The notes under the pieces: generated by a model
The model's input: the letters and a program-made list of their open reading frames with translations, nothing else
Told to the model about the DNA's origin: nothing
Database searches by the model: none
Shown: one piece after another, positions 45,789-51,001 of the stretch
How positions within the stretch are numbered: position 1 is the stretch's first letter
Layout of the letters: every line of letters begins with the position of its first letter
Assembly: GCF_003148775.1 (NCBI RefSeq)
Contig: NZ_QGGW01000015.1
Coordinates: forward strand, 1 to 51,001
Reading direction: 5' to 3'
Length of the DNA: 51,001 bases
Source: Roseicyclus mahoneyensis
Lineage (GTDB): Bacteria; Pseudomonadota; Alphaproteobacteria; Rhodobacterales; Rhodobacteraceae
Position numbers and translations under genes: made by a program

Positions 45789-45861
45789 CTTTATTCTCTA
45801 CCGGGGTGCGGCCCGGACAGTTTCTGCGAAACTGCCTATACCGCACTCGCGCGGATTGGTG

Positions 45862-46275
45862 TTACCAATCCTCGCGGACCACGGTCCGGGTCTTGATCGG
45901 CAGCTTCATCGCGGCCAGGCGCAGGGCCTCGCGCGCGGTTTCTTCGTTCACGCCGTCGATCTCGAACATGATCCGGCCCGGCTTGACCTTGCAGGCCCAG
46001 TAATCGACCGAACCCTTACCTTTACCCATCCGGACTTCGACCGGCTTGGAGGTGACGGGCGTATCCGGGAAGATCCGGATCCACACCCGGCCCTGACGCT
46101 TCATGTGGCGCGTCATGGCCCGGCGGGCGGCTTCGATCTGGCGCGCGGTCACGCGCTCGGGCTGGAGCGCCTTGAGGCCGAAGGTGCCGAAGGTCAGGTC
46201 AGACCCGCCCTTTGCTTCGCCGCTGATGCGGCCCTTGTGTGCCTTGCGGAACTTTGTGCGTTTGGGTTGCAGCAT
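45862..46275 (-). CDS. rplP: 50S ribosomal protein L16
   Basis: Large-subunit protein of 137 residues near the peptidyl-transferase centre and A-site tRNA. It begins [20 protein letters not shown] and has [20 protein letters not shown]. Arg82 in [13 protein letters not shown] matches E. coli Arg81, the residue hydroxylated by YcfD. It is the last gene of the first ribosomal unit; the usual next gene, rpmC, is displaced by about 1.9 kb. Confidence 0.98.
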   Translation of the reverse strand: MLQPKRTKFRKAHKGRISGEAKGGSDLTFGTFGLKALQPERVTARQIEAARRAMTRHMKRQGRVWIRIFPDTPVTSKPVEVRMGKGKGSVDYWACKVKPGRIMFEIDGVNEETAREALRLAAMKLPIKTRTVVREDW

Positions 46276-46287
46276 CTCTCGCGCTCC

Positions 46288-46992
46288 TTACCGGTCACGG
46301 CGGGGACGTGGGCCCCCACCTTCCTGAAGCTCCGCCTGACGGCGATCGCGGGCCGACGGATCATGCTCGAGGATTTCGCCTTTGAAGATCCAGACCTTGA
46401 CCCCGATGATCCCATACGGGGTCATTGCTTCGGACAGGGCATAATCGATATCGGCGCGGAGCGTGTGCAACGGCACCCGGCCCTCACGATACCATTCGGT
46501 TCGGGCAATCTCGGCACCGCCAAGGCGGCCCGCGACGTTGACCCGGATGCCGAGCGCGCCCATGCGCATGGCATTTTGCACCGCGCGCTTCATCGCACGG
46601 CGGAACGACACGCGGCGTTCCAGCTGCTGGGTGATCGATTCCGCGACCAGAGCGGCGTCCAGTTCCGGCTTGCGGACCTCGACGATGTTCAGGTGCAGTT
46701 CCGACGCGGTCAGCGCGGCAAGCTTCTTGCGCAGGGTTTCGATATCGGCGCCCTTCTTGCCGATGATCACGCCCGGACGAGCGGTGTGGATCGTCACCCG
46801 GCACTTGCGGTGCGGGCGCTCGATGATCACACGGCTGACGCCGGACTGCTTGCACTCTTCCTTGATGAACTCGCGCATCTTGAGGTCTTCAAGCAAGAGC
46901 TTGCCGTATTCCTTGGTGTCGGCATACCAGCGGCTGTCCCAGGTGCGGTTGACCTGCAGGCGCATGCCGATCGGGTTGACTTTATGTCCCAT
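46288..46992 (-). CDS. rpsC: 30S ribosomal protein S3
   Basis: S3 of 234 residues, with [22 protein letters not shown]-domain segment [20 protein letters not shown], and a C-terminal domain with GTEWY-like [20 protein letters not shown]. It overlaps rplV by one base (TGATG). Start chosen at the ATG before GHKVNP. Confidence 0.98.
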   Translation of the reverse strand: MGHKVNPIGMRLQVNRTWDSRWYADTKEYGKLLLEDLKMREFIKEECKQSGVSRVIIERPHRKCRVTIHTARPGVIIGKKGADIETLRKKLAALTASELHLNIVEVRKPELDAALVAESITQQLERRVSFRRAMKRAVQNAMRMGALGIRVNVAGRLGGAEIARTEWYREGRVPLHTLRADIDYALSEAMTPYGIIGVKVWIFKGEILEHDPSARDRRQAELQEGGGPRPRRDR

Positions 46993-47372
46993 CAGACAGT
47001 CTCCTCGACTTGGCGGACCTTGATGGTCAGCTCGCTGAACGGCTTCTGAATCTTGCCGAACCGGCCACGGGCCCGCGGACGGCCCCGCTTCATCACCAGG
47101 TTCTTGCCGACCCAAGCCTCAGTCACGACAAGCGTATCGACGTCGAGGCCGTGGTTGTTCTCGGCATTGGCGATAGCGGACTGAAGGCATTTCTTCACGT
47201 CCAGCGCGATCCGCTTTTTGGAGAAGGTCAGGTCGCTGAGCGCCTTTTCGACCTTCTTGCCGCGAATCAGCTGTGCCAGCAGGTTCAGCTTTTGCGGGCT
47301 GGTCTTCAGCATGCGCAGCTTGGCCATCGCCTCGTTGTCCGCCACGCGGCGGGGATTTTTATCCTTGCCCAT
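46992..47372 (-). CDS. rplV: 50S ribosomal protein L22
   Basis: L22 of 126 residues, with [20 protein letters not shown] and the exit-tunnel beta-hairpin region [20 protein letters not shown]. It precedes rpsC in the normal order. Confidence 0.98.
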   Translation of the reverse strand: MGKDKNPRRVADNEAMAKLRMLKTSPQKLNLLAQLIRGKKVEKALSDLTFSKKRIALDVKKCLQSAIANAENNHGLDVDTLVVTEAWVGKNLVMKRGRPRARGRFGKIQKPFSELTIKVRQVEETV

Positions 47373-47375
47373 GGC

Positions 47376-47654
47376 TTACTTCCTCTTGGCTTTCTTGTCG
47401 GCCGCGTGACCGTAATAGGTCCGCGTCGGCGAATATTCCCCGAACTTCTGGCCGATCATTTCCTCGGTGACGTTCACCGGGATGTGCTTCGCGCCATTGT
47501 AGACCCCGAAGGTGAGGCCGACGAACTGGGGCAGGATGGTGGAACGGCGCGACCAGATCTTGATGACCTCGTTGCGACCGGATTCCCGGGCTTTTTCGGC
47601 CTTCTTGAGGACATAGCTGTCGACAAAAGGACCCTTCCAGACGGAACGCGACAT
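47376..47654 (-). CDS. rpsS: 30S ribosomal protein S19
   Basis: S19 of 92 residues, beginning [20 protein letters not shown], with [20 protein letters not shown] and [20 protein letters not shown]. Separated by 3 bp from rplB and rplV on either side. Confidence 0.98.
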   Translation of the reverse strand: MSRSVWKGPFVDSYVLKKAEKARESGRNEVIKIWSRRSTILPQFVGLTFGVYNGAKHIPVNVTEEMIGQKFGEYSPTRTYYGHAADKKAKRK

Positions 47655-47657
47655 GGA

Positions 47658-48500
47658 TCAGCGCCCTTTCTTCTTGGCGTGACGCGAGCGGATAATCAGC
47701 TTTTGCGACGCCTTGTTCTTGTTGCGGGTCCGGCGACCCTTGGTGTCCTTGCCCCAGGGCGTAACCGGCGTACGGCCACCCGAGGTACGACCCTCGCCAC
47801 CACCATGGGGGTGGTCGATCGGGTTCATCGCGACACCGCGAACAGACGGACGCTTGCCCATGTGACGGACGCGACCGGCCTTGCCGAGGTTCTGGTTCGA
47901 GTTGTCGGGGTTCGACACGGCGCCGATGGTGGCCATGCATTCCTGACGGACCAGACGCAATTCGCCCGAAGACAGGCGGATCTGCGCATAGCCGCCATCG
48001 CGGCCGACGAACTGGGCGTAGGTGCCGGCGGCGCGTGCGATCTGGCCGCCCTTGCCTGCCTTGAGTTCGATGTTGTGGACGATCGTGCCGATCGGCATGC
48101 CCGAGAAGGGCATTGCGTTACCCGGCTTGATGTCGGCCTTGGCCGAAGCCACGACCTTGTCACCGATGCCCAGACGCTGAGGCGCGAGGATATAGGCCTG
48201 TTCGCCATCCTCATAGCGGATCAGCGCGATGAACGCGGTCCGGTTCGGGTCATATTCGATCCGCTCGACGGTGGCCGAGATGTCGAATTTCGTCCGCTTG
48301 AAATCGACGATGCGATAGAGACGCTTTGCGCCACCGCCGCGCCGGCGTGCCGTGATCCGTCCGGTGTTGTTCCGGCCGCCATTACCCGTCAGACCCTCGG
48401 TGAGGGCCTTGACGGGGCGACCTTTCCAAAGCTCCGAACGGTCGATCAGCACCAGCCCGCGCTGGCCCGGCGTCGTCGGCTTGTACGACTTGAGTGCCAT
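47658..48500 (-). CDS. rplB: 50S ribosomal protein L2
   Basis: L2 of 280 residues, important for subunit joining and peptidyl transfer. It includes RVEYDPNR-like [40 protein letters not shown] and the C-terminal [20 protein letters not shown] with the conserved His. It follows rplW after a 145-bp gap holding two hairpins. Confidence 0.98.
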   Translation of the reverse strand: MALKSYKPTTPGQRGLVLIDRSELWKGRPVKALTEGLTGNGGRNNTGRITARRRGGGAKRLYRIVDFKRTKFDISATVERIEYDPNRTAFIALIRYEDGEQAYILAPQRLGIGDKVVASAKADIKPGNAMPFSGMPIGTIVHNIELKAGKGGQIARAAGTYAQFVGRDGGYAQIRLSSGELRLVRQECMATIGAVSNPDNSNQNLGKAGRVRHMGKRPSVRGVAMNPIDHPHGGGEGRTSGGRTPVTPWGKDTKGRRTRNKNKASQKLIIRSRHAKKKGR

Positions 48501-48578
48501 GCTTTCTGTCTTCCGTTGCTTTGCAGGGGGTGAACCCTGTTTTAGATGTGTAGGGCCCCGTAGGTCCCCGGCTTGGAT

Positions 48579-48626
48579 CCCCGGCGAACCGGGGGAATGT
48601 CACGGCCCCGGGACGCGCCCGGGGCC
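48579..48626. promoter_or_regulatory. Two GC-rich hairpins between rplW and rplB
   Basis: On the minus strand CCCCGG-TTCG-CCGGGG forms a stable UUCG-type tetraloop hairpin. A second one has 9-bp arms GGCCCCGGG/CCCGGGGCC. Neither is followed by a T-run. They may act in mRNA processing or operon feedback; no known ribosomal leader motif was recognised. Confidence 0.45.
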
Positions 48627-48645
48627 AATAAGATGTTGCGGCCTA

Positions 48646-48942
48646 TTAGAGCCCGGTCGAGACGTCAATGGTGTTGCCCGCCTCGAGAGTGACATAGGCC
48701 TTTTTCACGTCCTTGCGGGTGCCAGTGCGCCCGCGGAACTTCTTGACCTTGCCCTTGGTGATGGTCGTGTTAACGGCCTTCACCTTGACGCCGAAGAGGG
48801 TCTCCACGGCTTCCTTGATCTGCGGCTTGTTCGCCTCGATCGCGACCTCGAAGACCACTGCGCCGTTTTCAGACGCCATGGTGGCCTTTTCGGTGATGAT
48901 CGGCTTGCGGATCACGTCGTAATGTGCGGCTTTCGCGGTCAT
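48646..48942 (-). CDS. rplW: 50S ribosomal protein L23
   Basis: Tunnel-exit protein of 98 residues that docks trigger factor and SRP. It contains [20 protein letters not shown] and [20 protein letters not shown]. It overlaps rplD by 4 nt. Confidence 0.98.
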   Translation of the reverse strand: MTAKAAHYDVIRKPIITEKATMASENGAVVFEVAIEANKPQIKEAVETLFGVKVKAVNTTITKGKVKKFRGRTGTRKDVKKAYVTLEAGNTIDVSTGL

Positions 48943-49559
48943 TGCAGGCGCGCCTCCAGAGCTTCGAGACCGGCCCGGGTGATGACCAGGGTGTCCCGCT
49001 TGAGGATGTCATAGACGTTCGCGCCCATCGACGGCAGGACATCCAGCCCTTCGATGTTGCGCGCCGCCATGGCGAAGTTCTCGTCGACCTGTGCGCCGTC
49101 GATGATCAGCGCCCGCTTCCAGCCAAGGTTCTTGATCTGCTTGGCCAGCATTGCGGTCTTGGGTGCATCCATCGCGGCCGAGTCAATGACGACGAGGTTA
49201 CCCTCGGCAGCCTTGGCCGACAGCGCGTGCTTGAGGCCCAGCTTGCGGAACTTCTTGGTCAGCTCGTGACCATGGCTGCGCGGGGTCGGGCCCTTGTAGA
49301 TACCACCCTTGCGGAAGATCGGGGCGTTCCGGTCACCGTGACGTGCGCCACCGGTGCCCTTTTGCTTGTAGATCTTCTTGGTCGAGTAGCTGGTCTCCGA
49401 ACGCGTCTTGACCTTGTGGGTGCCCTGCTGCGCGTTGTTGCGCTGCCAGCGGACCACACGGTGCAAAATGTCAGCACGGGGTTCCAGGCCAAAGATTTCT
49501 TCGCCCAGATCGACTGTTCCGGCTGTGCCGCCGTCGAGTTTGATGACGTCGATTTTCAT
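48939..49559 (-). CDS. rplD: 50S ribosomal protein L4
   Basis: L4 of 206 residues with the extended tunnel loop [20 protein letters not shown] and [20 protein letters not shown]. In E. coli L4 regulates the S10 operon. It overlaps rplC and rplW by 4 nt each. Confidence 0.98.
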   Translation of the reverse strand: MKIDVIKLDGGTAGTVDLGEEIFGLEPRADILHRVVRWQRNNAQQGTHKVKTRSETSYSTKKIYKQKGTGGARHGDRNAPIFRKGGIYKGPTPRSHGHELTKKFRKLGLKHALSAKAAEGNLVVIDSAAMDAPKTAMLAKQIKNLGWKRALIIDGAQVDENFAMAARNIEGLDVLPSMGANVYDILKRDTLVITRAGLEALEARLQ

Positions 49560-50407
49560 GCCTCACCGTCCTTCTTCTCGGTATCCTCGGCAGGTGCCTC
49601 GGTCGCGGCTTCGGCCTCGGCGGCCTCGAGCGCTGCCTGTTCGGCCTCTGCGGCGGCCTTGGCTGCGGCGGCCTCTTCGGCGGCGGCTTGGGCTGCGGCC
49701 TCGTCGGCCATGCGCTTGGCTTCCTCGGCGGCAGACTTCAGACCGGCGGGCAGGATCGCGTTCTCGGGGAAGGGCTTCTTCACCGCGTCCTTGATCGTGA
49801 CCCAGCCACCCTTGGAGCCGGGCACCGCGCCCTTGACCATGATCAGGCCACGGTCGCTGTCGGTGCGCACGACCTGCAGGTTCTGCGTGGTCACGCGGGC
49901 AGCGCCCATGTGGCCCGCCATCTTCTTGCCCTTGAACACGCGGCCCGGGTCCTGACACTGGCCGGTGGAGCCGTGCGAGCGGTGGCTGACGGACACGCCG
50001 TGCGACGCGCGCAGACCGCCGAAGTTGTGCCGCTTCATCGCACCGGCGAAACCCTTGCCGATCGAAGTACCGGACACGTCGACGAACTGACCCTCGAAGT
50101 AGTGGTCAGCGATGATTTCCTCGCCGACGGGCAGCAGGTTCTCGGCATCCACCCGGAATTCCACAAGCTTGCGCTTGGGCTCAACGCTGGCCTTTGCAAA
50201 ATGCCCCCGCATCGGGGCGGAGACGCGCTTGACCTTGGCGGTGCCGGCACCCAGCTGGACGGCGGTGTAGCCATCCGTCTCGGGGGTGCGCTGCGCGACC
50301 ACCTGAAGCTTGTCGAGGTGAAGGACGGTCACCGGAACCTGACGGCCGTCTTCCATGAACAGCCGGGTCATGCCCAGCTTCTTGGCGATTACACCAGAGC
50401 GCAACAT
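49556..50407 (-). CDS. rplC: 50S ribosomal protein L3 with Ala/Glu-rich extension
   Basis: L3 of 283 residues. The core (about 1-215) has [20 protein letters not shown] and [21 protein letters not shown] tail of roughly 65 residues follows, rich in Ala and Glu ([20 protein letters not shown] and onward), probably a charged helix extending from the ribosome surface. E. coli L3 has 209 residues. Start chosen at the ATG before LRSGV. Confidence 0.97.
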   Translation of the reverse strand: MLRSGVIAKKLGMTRLFMEDGRQVPVTVLHLDKLQVVAQRTPETDGYTAVQLGAGTAKVKRVSAPMRGHFAKASVEPKRKLVEFRVDAENLLPVGEEIIADHYFEGQFVDVSGTSIGKGFAGAMKRHNFGGLRASHGVSVSHRSHGSTGQCQDPGRVFKGKKMAGHMGAARVTTQNLQVVRTDSDRGLIMVKGAVPGSKGGWVTIKDAVKKPFPENAILPAGLKSAAEEAKRMADEAAAQAAAEEAAAAKAAAEAEQAALEAAEAEAATEAPAEDTEKKDGEA

Positions 50408-50420
50408 CGCGTGTCCCCCC

Positions 50421-50735
50421 TCAGACCTTGATCTCGACATCCACGCCGGCGGCGAGGTCGAGCTTCATCAGCGCGTCCACCGTCTGCGGGGTCGGATCGA
50501 CGATATCGAGCAGACGCTTGTGGGTGCGAATTTCCCACTGGTCGCGCGATTTCTTGTCGATGTGCGGCCCACGGAGAACCGTGAACTTTTCGATCTTGTT
50601 GGGCAGCGGGATCGGCCCGCGGACCTGAGCGCCGGTGCGCTTCGCGGTGTTCACGATCTCCGCGGTGGAGGCGTCGAGAACCCGGTAGTCGAACGCCTTG
50701 AGGCGGATCCGGATATTCTGGCTGGCAATCGCCAT
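50421..50735 (-). CDS. rpsJ: 30S ribosomal protein S10
   Basis: S10 of 104 residues, also the transcription antitermination factor NusE. It has [20 protein letters not shown] and [20 protein letters not shown]. It is the first gene of the S10 operon, following tuf. Confidence 0.98.
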   Translation of the reverse strand: MAIASQNIRIRLKAFDYRVLDASTAEIVNTAKRTGAQVRGPIPLPNKIEKFTVLRGPHIDKKSRDQWEIRTHKRLLDIVDPTPQTVDALMKLDLAAGVDVEIKV

Positions 50736-50804
50736 GGTCTGTTCCTTTCAGTTGAGAGGAGGGCGGCGCGATGCGCGATCCCTCGTCGAACCGGTTTCAT
50801 TGAT

Positions 50805-50848
50805 CCGGCCTTGTTGGCCGGTGAAGGCCGCGCTCTACAGCGCGGCCT
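50805..50848. promoter_or_regulatory. Two strong hairpins between tuf and rpsJ
   Basis: CCGGCC/GGCCGG around a five-base loop, and a perfect 10-bp stem AGGCCGCGCT/AGCGCGGCCT with a four-base loop, lie between the tuf stop and rpsJ. No T-run follows either. They could attenuate read-through from tuf or form part of the S10 leader. Confidence 0.5.
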
Positions 50849-50902
50849 GTCTCAGTGCAAGGGCCTACCCGTATGGGCGGGCTGATTTCGCCGCGGGCGA
50901 AG

Positions 50903-51001
50903 TCAGGCGAGGATCTTGGACACCACGCCTGCGCCGACGGTGCGGCCGCCTTCGCGGATGGCGAAGCGCAGGCCGTCTTCCATCGCGATCGGCGCGATCA
51001 G
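50903..51001 (-). CDS. tuf: Elongation factor Tu, C-terminal end (partial)
   Basis: The last 32 codons of EF-Tu run off the right edge of the window. They read [20 protein letters not shown] followed by VSKILA and a TGA stop, the standard domain III C-terminus. EF-Tu delivers aminoacyl-tRNA to the ribosome and is the known target of Doc kinases. Confidence 0.96.
   Translation of the reverse strand: MIAPIAMEDGLRFAIREGGRTVGAGVVSKILA

Overview
The window is high-GC DNA whose gene order and protein types match an alphaproteobacterium of the Rhodobacteraceae (Roseobacter group). The indicators are the rpmH-rnpA-yidD / yidC-MOSC-yihA-argB block, an ATP12-type ATPase chaperone, AapJ/AapP-type amino acid transport proteins, a roseobacter-style luxR-luxI pair, and a complete S10-spc-alpha ribosomal gene set. 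No phage, CRISPR array or complete insertion sequence was seen.

Layout. 1-4.6 kb: accessory catabolic genes (an iron-dependent alcohol dehydrogenase cut short at its C-terminus, a Gfo/Idh/MocA oxidoreductase, an amidase, and a substrate-binding-like protein without a signal peptide). 5.05-9.44 kb: a four-gene operon for an archaic (Csu-like, spore coat U) chaperone-usher pilus, whose chaperone has only one of the two usual domains. 9.47-11.01 kb: gene-poor DNA with at least one decayed coding fragment, ending at tRNA-Arg(ACG). 11.1-14.75 kb: sensor kinase, FAD/disulfide oxidoreductase and TVP38 membrane protein. 14.9-26.0 kb: mostly core genes (rpmH, rnpA, yidD, ttcA, an EAL phosphodiesterase, yidC, MOSC, yihA, argB, a ferredoxin-like protein, a SixA-like phosphatase). 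26.07-28.1 kb: amino acid ABC ATPase and binding protein with no permease genes between them. 28.3-33.8 kb: luxR, luxI, rarA, crcB, an RluA-type pseudouridine synthase, a HAD phosphatase and ATP12, all on the minus strand.

34.1-51.0 kb: the ribosomal protein superoperon on the minus strand, from the 3' end of tuf through rpsJ to rplQ. It is interrupted between rplP and rpmC by about 1.9 kb. That insert holds an AbrB-type antitoxin and Doc toxin on the opposite strand, an A/T-rich GIY-YIG-like gene and a TIGR02466-type 2OG-Fe(II) oxygenase. A strong intrinsic terminator follows rplP, and a promoter-like sequence precedes rpmC, so the superoperon is probably split into two transcription units. 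A 14-bp-arm inverted repeat also sits between rplR and rpsE.

The most promising unusual items are this ribosomal-operon insert (including an oxygenase gene directly downstream of rplP, whose product L16 is a known oxygenase substrate in other bacteria), the single-domain pilus chaperone, and the permease-less AapJ/AapP pair. All functional statements rest on motif reading by eye; no database search was run.
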